From positions 1 to 48,720 of the forward strand of contig CAKPRX010000005.1 in assembly GCA_934183135.1 (NCBI GenBank): a stretch of 48,720 bases of DNA, in the 5' to 3' direction. The position numbers and the translations under genes were made by a program. Under the pieces are notes generated by a model. The model saw only the letters and a list, made by a program, of their open reading frames with translations. It made no database searches and was not told the DNA's origin. The DNA is from an uncultured Prevotella sp. GTDB taxonomy: Bacteria; Bacteroidota; Bacteroidia; Bacteroidales; Bacteroidaceae. Each line of letters opens with the position of its first letter. The first letter of the stretch is position 1. Positions 7,931-15,024 of this stretch are shown in pieces.

Positions 7931-9289
7931 TTAGATTATATGGAGTTGATGGAGAAATACTGCCAGGATGGCCAGCGGGCAGACAAACCTCACGGCCACC
8001 AGGTAGATGGTGAAGAAGCCGCGCGACACGGTTCCCCAGTTGGTAAACTCATCGTGTACCAGCTGGCGAGGCACCACCCAGCCTATGAAGATACAGGTCA
8101 GAAATCCGCCGATGGGCAGGAATATCTGGCCGGTAATGAAGTCGAACCAGTCAAACAGCGACCGCCCGCCAACGACCAGCCAGTCGGCCGCGCCGAGCGA
8201 CAGCGAGCAGAACGCGCCTATCACCAGGCTGCCCAGGGTAACCACCAGGGCTCCCGTGCGGCGCGACACGTGGCACTCTTCGTAAAAGAAAGCCGTGCTC
8301 ACCTCATGGAGCGACATCAGGGAGGTTACGGCGGCCAGGGAGAGCAGCGCGTAGAACAGCACGGACACCACGTCGCCCAGGATGGGTAGCCCGGCAAAAG
8401 CCTGGTTGAACACGTTGGGCAGGGTGATAAACACTAATGATGGGCCGCTACCCGGGTTGACACCTACGGAGAACGCGGCGGGAAATATCATCAGTCCGGC
8501 CAGGATGGCCACAAAGGTGTCGACCACCGAGACCTGCACGGCCGACTTCAGGAGGTTAGTCTGCCGTTTATAGTACGACGCGTAGGTACAGATGCAGCCC
8601 ATGGCGATGCTCAGGGAGTAAAACGACTGCCCCAGAGCCCCTAAGAAAGCGTTGCTGTCCAGCTTGGCAAAGTCGGGCATGAACAGGAACTCTATGCCTC
8701 GGTCAGCCCCAGGCAGCAGGCACGACGCCACCACGATGACGAGCAGCAGCACGAACAGGGTGGGCATGAGCAGCTTGGAAACTTTCTCTATGCCGCCTCT
8801 GATGCCATGGATTATCACGAAGTAAGCTATAAAGATGATAACCACCGTCCACAACACGGGGCGCAGCGGGTCGGCCGAAAAGTCTGAGAAGTAGTCGCTA
8901 ACATACTGTGGAGAGCCACTGAGCTGGCCGAAGAGCGAGGCGTACACGTACTGGAGGCACCAGCCCGACACCACGGCGTAATAGCCCATGATAAGAAACG
9001 CTGTAAACACGCCCAGCAGGCCCACGTACTTCCAGGCGCTGCCGTGCGCCACCTTGGAGTAAGCGCGGTAGGTATTGGCTGCGCCATGCCTACCTATAAT
9101 AAGCTCGGACAGCATACAGGGTATGCCCAAGACGAGCACACAGGCCAGATATACCAGGATAAAGGCGGCTCCGCCATTCTCGCCGACCATATAGGGGAAG
9201 CGCCACACGTTGCCCAGGCCCACGGCACCGCCGGCGGTGGCTAAAATCATGCCCAGTTCGCTTCCAAAGTTACCTCTCTTTTCTGTCAT
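7931..9289 (-). CDS. Sodium-dependent transporter, NSS/SNF family (copy B)
   Basis: 452 residues from the chosen start. The frame is open to 9373, but homology with copy A begins at MTEKRGNFGSELG, and AAGGAG precedes the ATG cluster at 9295-9289, one of the few good Shine-Dalgarno sites in the window. The TM1 signature GLGNVWRFPYMVGENGGAAF is intact. Matching blocks throughout (ELIIGRHGAANTYRAYSKV; SFYSLSIAMGCICTYASYYKR) show close paralogy with the downstream copy. Likely role: Na+-coupled uptake of an amino acid or amine, substrate unknown. First gene of a leftward operon (copy B, copy A, HHH protein), transcribed from the -7 box at 9419-9426. Confidence 0.92.
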   Translation of the reverse strand: MTEKRGNFGSELGMILATAGGAVGLGNVWRFPYMVGENGGAAFILVYLACVLVLGIPCMLSELIIGRHGAANTYRAYSKVAHGSAWKYVGLLGVFTAFLIMGYYAVVSGWCLQYVYASLFGQLSGSPQYVSDYFSDFSADPLRPVLWTVVIIFIAYFVIIHGIRGGIEKVSKLLMPTLFVLLLVIVVASCLLPGADRGIEFLFMPDFAKLDSNAFLGALGQSFYSLSIAMGCICTYASYYKRQTNLLKSAVQVSVVDTFVAILAGLMIFPAAFSVGVNPGSGPSLVFITLPNVFNQAFAGLPILGDVVSVLFYALLSLAAVTSLMSLHEVSTAFFYEECHVSRRTGALVVTLGSLVIGAFCSLSLGAADWLVVGGRSLFDWFDFITGQIFLPIGGFLTCIFIGWVVPRQLVHDEFTNWGTVSRGFFTIYLVAVRFVCPLAILAVFLHQLHII

Positions 9290-9418
9290 CATCATCTCCT
9301 TGTTTCCGGCAGTCATCACGCCAGGAGCCCCGGTCATCGGCCCCACACGGGCCATACACAGGACAACAGGCATAGCCGCTGCGAAAATTTTATTGATAAA
9401 AAACTACGAATTTTAATG

Positions 9419-9446
9419 CAAAAGTATAATTTTTTATTTACTTTTG
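9419..9446. promoter_or_regulatory. Overlapping divergent promoters for the transporter operon and the VanZ-like gene
   Basis: TACTTTTG occurs on the minus strand (9426-9419) and on the plus strand (9439-9446), only 12 bp apart, so the two -7 boxes sit back to back within a near-palindrome. On the minus strand a TTTG lies 23 bp upstream. The two units cannot easily be transcribed at the same moment. The plus-strand box rules out a VanZ start at 9416. Confidence 0.6.
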
Positions 9447-9466
9447 TTACAAAAATGGAAGCAAAT

Positions 9467-9880
9467 ATGAAAAATTTATGGATTTTGGCAAGACATTACC
9501 CGTTTACCACGGCATGTGTCATCATTATCTGGGTACTCTGCCTGATGCCCATCCCGGAGACTCCGCTGAGCCATGTACGGCTGATAGACAAGTGGACGCA
9601 CCTGGTGATGTACGGCGGACTATGTACGGTTATCTGGGCCGAACAGCTGAGGAACAACCGCAGGGTGGCGTGGCCCCGGACGATAGTCGGGGCCATCGTG
9701 CTGCCGGTCCTGATGGGCGGTCTGATAGAGATAGTGCAGGCTTACTGTACAGGAGGCCGACGCAGCGGCGACTGGATGGACTTTGCGGCCGACTCGATAG
9801 GCGTGGCTATCGGCACGGTCATCGGTATTCTTCTGGCAGCGTGTCTCGCCAGATACAGAAGGGGCAACGCAGCAGGTTAG
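9467..9880 (+). CDS. VanZ-like small membrane protein
   Basis: 137 residues from MKNLWILARHYPF; an alternative start is 9455, while the farthest upstream codon (9416) lies ahead of the promoter and is excluded. Four hydrophobic segments: about residues 12-28 (TTACVIIIWVLCLMPIP), 48-60, 72-92 and 106-128. Family-typical features are PETPLSHVRLIDKWTHLVMYGGL near the first loop and the acidic 'GDWMDFAADSIG' before the last helix, as in VanZ-like proteins. VanZ itself gives low-level teicoplanin resistance, but most homologues have no known function and no van cluster is present here. The 3' end overlaps the convergent CYTH gene by 62 bp. Confidence 0.8.
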   Translation: MKNLWILARHYPFTTACVIIIWVLCLMPIPETPLSHVRLIDKWTHLVMYGGLCTVIWAEQLRNNRRVAWPRTIVGAIVLPVLMGGLIEIVQAYCTGGRRSGDWMDFAADSIGVAIGTVIGILLAACLARYRRGNAAG

Positions 9881-10325
9881 AGTTATAGAAACGGCGGTCG
9901 CCGGTAACTTCGAGGGCCACGAAATCGGGTTTAGCAAAGGGCTCGTCAACGGCAGCCAGCTCCACCTCGGCCATAACCAGGCCGGCGTTGTCGCCATAGA
10001 ACTCGTCGACCTCAAAGACATGGTGGCCATCGGGACTCTTAACCAGGTAACGGCTCTTGTCGATGACACCGCCCTTACACAGGCCCAGCAGATGGTGGGC
10101 CTCGTCGAGGGTAATCTCTTTCTCGAACTCGTAGCGGCTCAGTCCCCCGTCCTGGGAACGGCTCTTGATGGTAAGGTATGCCCGGTCGTCGCGGACACGC
10201 ACGCGCACCGTGGCGCCGTCAGCAGGAATGTAGCCCTGCTGGATGCGGCTACAAGAAAAGGCAGCGCGCTTGTACGCGTTGCCTTTCCGAACCAGGAACT
10301 TACGTTCTATCTCCTGCCCGCTCAT
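9819..10325 (-). CDS. CYTH domain protein (triphosphate tunnel metalloenzyme family)
   Basis: 168 residues. The start at 10325 gives MSGQEIERKFLV, putting the EIERK signature of the CYTH family at residues 5-9. The tunnel's alternating charged strands follow: 'TVRVRVRDDRAYLTIKSR', 'SRYEFEKEITLDEA', 'KSRYLVKSPDGHHVFEVDEF', 'VMAEVEL'. Members hydrolyse inorganic triphosphate or related phosphoryl compounds using divalent metal; exact activity here is unknown. Upstream, its ATG overlaps the TGA of a 47-codon gene (ATGA), so the two are translationally coupled. The frame is open further upstream (to 10391), but that part would encode the small protein's region in another frame. The 3' end overlaps the VanZ-like gene. 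Confidence 0.87.
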   Translation of the reverse strand: MSGQEIERKFLVRKGNAYKRAAFSCSRIQQGYIPADGATVRVRVRDDRAYLTIKSRSQDGGLSRYEFEKEITLDEAHHLLGLCKGGVIDKSRYLVKSPDGHHVFEVDEFYGDNAGLVMAEVELAAVDEPFAKPDFVALEVTGDRRFYNSNLLRCPFCIWRDTLPEEYR

Positions 10326-10465
10326 GCCATCATAGCCATATAGTAAGCCATAAACGCTATGGCCAGTATGGCCATACATACCACCAGCCACTTGATGACA
10401 TTCTTACCTTCCTTCTCCTGCCTGGCCGCAGCCTTGGCACGACGGATTTTACTTTTTTCGCTCAT
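10322..10465 (-). CDS. Small single-pass membrane protein, 47 residues
   Basis: Translation gives MSEKSKIRRAKAAARQEKEG followed by KNVIKWLVVCMAILAIAFMA and YYMAMMA. The first 22 residues are strongly basic and probably helical; residues 25-44 form one hydrophobic span, so topology is likely N-in with a bare C-terminus. It sits between prfB (40 bp away) and the CYTH gene, whose start codon overlaps its stop (ATGA). This tight coupling, the sensible amphipathic-then-hydrophobic design and the fit in the gap are the evidence that it is real. No family recognised. It might be a membrane tether or partner for the CYTH enzyme, but that is a guess. Confidence 0.75.
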   Translation of the reverse strand: MSEKSKIRRAKAAARQEKEGKNVIKWLVVCMAILAIAFMAYYMAMMA

Positions 10466-10505
10466 AGTTGTTTTATTTATTAGGTTAATGTTATCTGCTG
10501 TACCG

Positions 10506-11627
10506 CTACTCCTCGTCAGTAACGGGAAACTCCATTAAGTAAGCCTTGATGAAGCCGTCAATCTTACCGTCCATCACGCCGTCGACATCGCCGGTCTGGT
10601 AGTTGGTACGGTGGTCCTTGACACGGCGGTCGTCGAAGACGTAACTGCGTATCTGGCTACCCCACTCTATCTTTTTCTTGCCTGCCTCTATCTTGGCCTT
10701 GGCCTCCAGGCGCTTCTTCATGGCGCGGTCGTAGAGCTGCGACTTGAGGAGACGGAGCGCGTTCTCACGGTTCTTGGGCTGGTCGCGTGTCTCTGTGTTC
10801 TCGATGAGTATCTCTTCCTTCTCGCCGGTATCGGGGTCCTCGTACTGATAACGCAGGCGCACGCCCGACTCCACCTTATTGACGTTCTGGCCACCGGCAC
10901 CGCTGGAGCGGAATGTATCCCATGACAGGCGGGCGGGCTCTACCACCACCTCGATGGTATCGTCGACCAGGGGAGATACGAATACGCTGGCAAAGCTGGT
11001 CATGCGCTTGCCCTGAGCATTGAAGGGCGACACGCGGACCAGCCGGTGTACTCCGTTCTCGCTCTTCAGGTAGCCGTAAGCATACTCGCCGCCCTCTATC
11101 TCCATCGTTACGCTCTTGATGCCGGCCTCATCGCCTTCCTGGAGGTCAGCCACACGCACCTTGTAGCCGTGGGCCTCGGCCCAGCGCATATACATACGCA
11201 TGAGCATGGATGCCCAGTCCTGGCTCTCGGTACCCCCGGCGCCCGAGTTGATTTTCATGACACAGTCCATAGGGTCTTCCTTCTGGCGGAGCATGTTCTT
11301 GAGCTCCAAGTCCTCGATGGCCTTGATGGCCTTGGCATAGTCGGCATCTACCTCGTCCTCGGTTACCATGTCGTCATGGAAGAATTCGAAAGCCAGCTGC
11401 AGCTCATCGGCATACTGCCGTGCTTCCTGGTAGTCCTTGAGCCATCGCTCTATGCCCTTGACTTTCTTCATCTGCTCCTGGGCACGCTTCGGGTCATCCC
11501 AGAAGTCGGGTGCCTGTGTCCGGAGCTGTTCCTCCTCAAATTCTACTTTCTTCTGGTCGATGTTAAGATAATGGGCCAGCGCGTCGGTGCGCTCCATAAC
11601 ATCTTTCAACTGGTCGCTTGTTATCAT
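10506..11627 (-). CDS. prfB: Peptide chain release factor 2, without programmed frameshift
   Basis: 373 residues, full length. RF2 recognises UGA and UAA and triggers peptide release on the ribosome. The stop-codon-reading tripeptide SPF is at residues 200-202, which marks RF2 rather than RF1, and the catalytic GGQ is at 245-247 (SGAGGQNVNKVES). In many bacteria prfB has an in-frame UGA near codon 26 (CTT TGA C) bypassed by +1 frameshift. Here the equivalent point reads CTT AAC ATC (residues 21-23, LNI) in one continuous frame, so autoregulation by frameshift is absent. The start codon lies 1 bp after the stop of the acyl-CoA synthetase gene, so the two are co-transcribed and probably coupled. 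Confidence 0.97.
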   Translation of the reverse strand: MITSDQLKDVMERTDALAHYLNIDQKKVEFEEEQLRTQAPDFWDDPKRAQEQMKKVKGIERWLKDYQEARQYADELQLAFEFFHDDMVTEDEVDADYAKAIKAIEDLELKNMLRQKEDPMDCVMKINSGAGGTESQDWASMLMRMYMRWAEAHGYKVRVADLQEGDEAGIKSVTMEIEGGEYAYGYLKSENGVHRLVRVSPFNAQGKRMTSFASVFVSPLVDDTIEVVVEPARLSWDTFRSSGAGGQNVNKVESGVRLRYQYEDPDTGEKEEILIENTETRDQPKNRENALRLLKSQLYDRAMKKRLEAKAKIEAGKKKIEWGSQIRSYVFDDRRVKDHRTNYQTGDVDGVMDGKIDGFIKAYLMEFPVTDEE

Positions 11628-11628
11628 T

Positions 11629-13443
11629 TTAGTCTTCGTACATCTTGTCGATCGTCTCCTTGTAGTTCTTGTAGACGACCGGCCGTTTCAGTTTAAGGGT
11701 ATTGGTAAGTTCGCCGCTGTCCATGGCAAACGGCTTGGGCAGCAGGGTAAACCGCTTGACCTTCTCGTAGTGGGCCAAGGCCTGCTGCAGGGTCTGTATA
11801 CGCTCCTCCATCATCTGGTGGATGCGCCCATTGGCGCACAGCTCTTCGCGCGAGGCAAAGGGGATGTGGTTATCGCGGGCATACTCTTCGAGCAGTCTGA
11901 AGTCGGGAACGATAAGGGCCGACACAAACTTACGCTGGTCGGCGATGATGGCCACCTGGTCGACAAACTTGTCTACCAGCAGTGTCGACTCGACCATCTG
12001 CGGGGCTATATACTTACCGTTGGACGTCTTAAAGAGGTCCTTTATACGTTCTTTCAGGAACAGCTCGCCATCCTTCAGATAGCCAGCGTCGCCGGTATGG
12101 AAGAAGCCGTCGGCATCAAAGGCCTCAGCGTTGGCATTGTCGCGCTTGTAGTAACCGCGGGTGATGGTGGGGCCCTTGAGGAGCACCTCATCGTTGTCGC
12201 CTATCTTGATCTGTATGCTGTCAATGGGTCTTCCCACCGAGCCTATGGTATAGGGCTGTCCCTTGCGGTCGCACGACACGGTGGCCAGGCTCTCCGTGAG
12301 TCCGTAGCCCACTATCATGCAGATGCCTATGGAGTGTACGAACTCCTCGACCTCGGGCGACACGGCTGCACCGGCCGTCGGGAAGATATTGGAATGCTCC
12401 AGTCCTATCTGCCGCCGTACCAGACTGAGTACCAGACGGTCGTACAGGCGGTACTCGAGCGCCAGCCCCATGGGCGGACGCTTGCCACGGGCCAGATACT
12501 CGACGTTATAGCGGCGGCCGACGGTAAGGGCGCGCTCGAAGAGACGGCGCTGTACGCCCCCGGCACGGTCCATGCGGTCCTTGACGGCTATATAGACTTT
12601 CTCCCAGAAGCGGGGAACCGACGACATACACGTAGGGTGAGTCTCGCGCATAGCTTGCTGTATGCGCTGCGGATAAGTGTTCACGATAAGCTCGGCTCCC
12701 TCGCTGAGGCTGAGGTAAGCCCACCCACGCTCGAAGATGTGGGTGAAGGGCAGAAAGTCGATAACCCGGTCGTCCTCGCCCACGCAGACACACTTGTCAT
12801 TGGCCTCCAGGGCGGCATGGTACTGGCCGTAGGTAAGCACCACGCCCTTGCTCTCGCCGGTAGTGCCACTGGTATAGAGTATGTTGCAGATGTCGTCGTA
12901 AGAGGCCGCCTGCCACAGCTGCTCCAGTTCGCTCTGGCGGGGAAGTCCCTCGCCCAGCTGGATGAAGTCGTGGAAGTACAGGGCATTGTTGTCGTGGGTG
13001 TCGATGTTGACACTGCTGTCGAAAACGATGATACGTTCGAGCGTGGGACAGAGGTGGAAGACGCGGAGGGCCTTGTCGTACTGTTCCTGTTCGCCCACAA
13101 AGAGGAAACGCACCTGGGCGTCGTTCAGGACATAAAGTATCTGCTGCTCGCTGTTGGTGGCATAGAAGGGGATGCTCACGGCACGCACACCATAGGCACC
13201 GAAGTCGGTGTAAAGATACTGCACGCAGTTCTGCGAGAATACGGCTATGTTTTCCTGGGGCTTCACGCCCAGATTAAGGAGGGCATTGCTCACCTGCTTA
13301 ACTCTTAGGGAAAACTGGTTCCAAGAGATGGTCTTCCACTTGTTGTCACCAAAGTTCTGGAAGGTGAGGGCCGCGCGCCCGCCGTACTTCTTGGCAAGAT
13401 CATGGATTAGCACCGAAAGATGACTATTGGTTTGCATACGCAT
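11629..13443 (-). CDS. Long-chain acyl-CoA synthetase (AMP-forming), FadD-like
   Basis: 604 residues. An ANL-superfamily enzyme that activates fatty acids with ATP and CoA at the cytoplasmic membrane. The P-loop-like motif ILYTSGTTGESKGVVLT is at about residues 185-201; FLPFTHIFERGWAYLSL, GYGLTESLATVSC and the hinge region FHTGDAGYLKDGELFLKERIKDLFKTSNGKYI (about 445-476) are all typical of long-chain acyl-CoA synthetases. Two start codons (13443, 13437) lie close together; either fits the promoter. It is the first gene of a leftward operon with prfB, the small membrane protein and CYTH, an odd mixture that suggests shared expression rather than shared pathway. Confidence 0.93.
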   Translation of the reverse strand: MRMQTNSHLSVLIHDLAKKYGGRAALTFQNFGDNKWKTISWNQFSLRVKQVSNALLNLGVKPQENIAVFSQNCVQYLYTDFGAYGVRAVSIPFYATNSEQQILYVLNDAQVRFLFVGEQEQYDKALRVFHLCPTLERIIVFDSSVNIDTHDNNALYFHDFIQLGEGLPRQSELEQLWQAASYDDICNILYTSGTTGESKGVVLTYGQYHAALEANDKCVCVGEDDRVIDFLPFTHIFERGWAYLSLSEGAELIVNTYPQRIQQAMRETHPTCMSSVPRFWEKVYIAVKDRMDRAGGVQRRLFERALTVGRRYNVEYLARGKRPPMGLALEYRLYDRLVLSLVRRQIGLEHSNIFPTAGAAVSPEVEEFVHSIGICMIVGYGLTESLATVSCDRKGQPYTIGSVGRPIDSIQIKIGDNDEVLLKGPTITRGYYKRDNANAEAFDADGFFHTGDAGYLKDGELFLKERIKDLFKTSNGKYIAPQMVESTLLVDKFVDQVAIIADQRKFVSALIVPDFRLLEEYARDNHIPFASREELCANGRIHQMMEERIQTLQQALAHYEKVKRFTLLPKPFAMDSGELTNTLKLKRPVVYKNYKETIDKMYED

Positions 13444-13463
13444 GACGATTATATATATTTATG

Positions 13464-13471
13464 CAAAGATA
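13464..13471 (-). promoter_or_regulatory. -7 box for the acyl-CoA synthetase/prfB operon
   Basis: TATCTTTG on the minus strand, about 20 bp ahead of the start. TTCG at the -33 position (13494-13491) is a one-base variant of TTTG with a 19-bp spacer. Confidence 0.6.
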
Positions 13472-13513
13472 AAGATTTCTGGTAAAAGAACGAAATAAAT
13501 TGCCGTTTTTTCT

Positions 13514-13521
13514 TAATTTTG
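13514..13521 (+). promoter_or_regulatory. -7 box for the argE-like gene
   Basis: TAATTTTG, ending 8 bp before the ATG at 13530. With the usual distance from -7 box to transcript start this leaves almost no 5' leader, so the message may be leaderless. It also rules out the upstream in-frame start at 13500. Confidence 0.6.
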
Positions 13522-13529
13522 CCGCTGTT

Positions 13530-14591
13530 ATGGATACACATAAATTAACCGCCGACGCCCTCGCTCTGCTGAGGGCTCTCATAGCCACGCCGTCGGTAAG
13601 CCGCAGCGAGGACGCGGCTGCCGACACGATGGCGCAGTACATGGACAGTTACGGGCTGGACTACCGCCGCGAGGCCAACAACCTCTGGGTGGTGGCCCCA
13701 CACTACGACAGCGCCCGCCCCACCCTGCTGCTCAACGCCCACATAGACACCGTGAAACCAGTAGACAGCTGGACACGCAACCCCTACAGCCCCACGCTCG
13801 AGGGCGACACGCTCTACGGACTGGGCAGCAACGACTGCGGAGGCGGACTGGTGTCGCTGTTGCAGGTGTTCCGCGCCATGGCCGGCAGGCCGAGGGCCTA
13901 CAACCTGATATACTTAGCCTCGGCCGAGGAAGAGGTGTCGGGGGTTAACGGCATCAGGCGCGCCCTGCCGCTGCTGCCGCCCGTCAGCGTGGCCATCGTG
14001 GGCGAGCCTACGGGCATGCAGCCTGCCATAGCCGAGAAGGGCCTCATGGTGCTCGACCTGGTGGCCCACGGCAAGAGCGGGCACGCCGCCCGCAACGAGG
14101 GCATCAACGCCATCTACCGGGCCATGGACGACATGGAGTGGATACGCCACTACCGGTTTGACAGGGTGAGTCCCTTCCTTGGCCCCACCACCATGCAGGT
14201 CACCGTGGTCAACGCCGGCACGCAACACAACGTGGTTCCCGACGAGTGCCGTATGGTTGTCGATGTGCGCACTAACGAGTACTACACCAACCAGGAGGTC
14301 TACGAGCTGGTTAGCCGTCACGTACAGTCGGACGTGAGCGCCCGCTCCTTCCACCTCCGTTCCTCGCACATTCCGGAGAGCCACCCGCTGGTACAGCGGT
14401 GCGTACACTTGGGCCTGAAGCCCTTCGGGTCGCCCACGCTGAGCGACCAGGCCCTCATGTCGTGGCCCTCGTTCAAGCTGGGGCCGGGCGACTCGGCGCG
14501 CTCGCACTCTGCCGACGAGTTCATAAGGGTGAGCGAGATAGAGCAGGCCATCGCCACCTATCTGCAACTGCTCGACGGCATCGAGCTGTAA
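13530..14591 (+). CDS. argE: M20-family deacylase, ArgE-like (acetyl- or succinyl-citrulline/ornithine)
   Basis: 353 residues. M20 zinc peptidase fold: the first metal motif LNAHIDTVKP (about residues 68-77), the bridging 'GLGSNDCGGGLVSL' and the catalytic pair in SAEEEVSG (about 130-137), then a dimerisation lid and a late HSADEFI metal site (about 326-332). In arginine biosynthesis such an enzyme removes the acyl group. In Bacteroidetes, which carbamoylate N-succinylornithine, the likely substrate is N-succinylcitrulline rather than N-acetylornithine. Support comes from the same-strand argF' 2.8 kb downstream, with proB and proA between. The exact acyl group cannot be told from this sequence. 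Its promoter is separate from that of proB. Confidence 0.85.
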   Translation: MDTHKLTADALALLRALIATPSVSRSEDAAADTMAQYMDSYGLDYRREANNLWVVAPHYDSARPTLLLNAHIDTVKPVDSWTRNPYSPTLEGDTLYGLGSNDCGGGLVSLLQVFRAMAGRPRAYNLIYLASAEEEVSGVNGIRRALPLLPPVSVAIVGEPTGMQPAIAEKGLMVLDLVAHGKSGHAARNEGINAIYRAMDDMEWIRHYRFDRVSPFLGPTTMQVTVVNAGTQHNVVPDECRMVVDVRTNEYYTNQEVYELVSRHVQSDVSARSFHLRSSHIPESHPLVQRCVHLGLKPFGSPTLSDQALMSWPSFKLGPGDSARSHSADEFIRVSEIEQAIATYLQLLDGIEL

Positions 14592-14604
14592 GCCGCGGGA
14601 CTTG

Positions 14605-14880
14605 AAAAGTAAAAAGGTAAAAAAGTAAAAAGGTAAAAAGCGCTGCTTGGAAGGCTGCGCCACTGCGCCTGCGGCCATCGCGGGAAAAGAAAGACCGACC
14701 TTTACGTTTCCCGGAGCCGTCTTTAGTGCGTTGGGAGCCATCTTTCGCGAGATAATGGTCGGTCGTTATCTCTCCTTGCCATCCCTTTATGCTTTATAAT
14801 ATCCCCCTTGGGGGCTGGGGGCTACCACCCGCTCGCAGGCTGCGCTTTTTACTTTTTTACCCTTTTACCTTTTTACTTTT
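14605..14880 (+). repeat. 276-bp intergenic unit with 42-bp terminal inverted repeats
   Basis: The left end (14605-14646) is built of AAAAGT and AAAAAGGT units running into GCGCTGC; the right end (14839-14880) is its inverse complement with about 4 mismatches in 42. Between them lie ~190 bp including the 72-bp element (14693-14764). No gene and no clear target duplication can be seen. The design resembles a miniature inverted-repeat element, or a very large hairpin in the argE-proB gap. Confidence 0.65.
14693..14764 (+). repeat. 72-bp intergenic element, copy 1
   Basis: Begins GACCGACC and ends GGTCGGTC (perfect inverted ends). Inside is GTTTCCCGGAGCCGTC followed by TGGGAGCCATC, an imperfect direct repeat of GGGAGCC(G/A)TC. 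A second copy of the same length lies at 44890-44961. It is nested in the 276-bp inverted-repeat unit; the other copy is not. Noncoding, function unknown. Confidence 0.75.
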
Positions 14881-14980
14881 AGATCTCGCCTATTGTAAGC
14901 AAATGGCCCTCTGCCGTGTCATGCGAGTACTAAATAGGCAGAAAATGGTCACAATTCGCCACCATGTCGACTTTTTTCAG

Positions 14981-14988
14981 TATTTTTG
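14981..14988 (+). promoter_or_regulatory. -7 box for the proB operon
   Basis: TATTTTTG, 36 bp ahead of the chosen proB start. The in-frame codon at 14986 overlaps the box, which supports the later start at 15025. Confidence 0.6.
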
Positions 14989-15024
14989 CAGATGTTAGGA
15001 ATACAAATAGAACGAACCTATATC

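Noticed and set aside
9467..9880. Glycopeptide resistance gene (vanZ)
   Set aside because: Only a VanZ-like family membrane protein; no vanHAX genes are near, so resistance should not be inferred.
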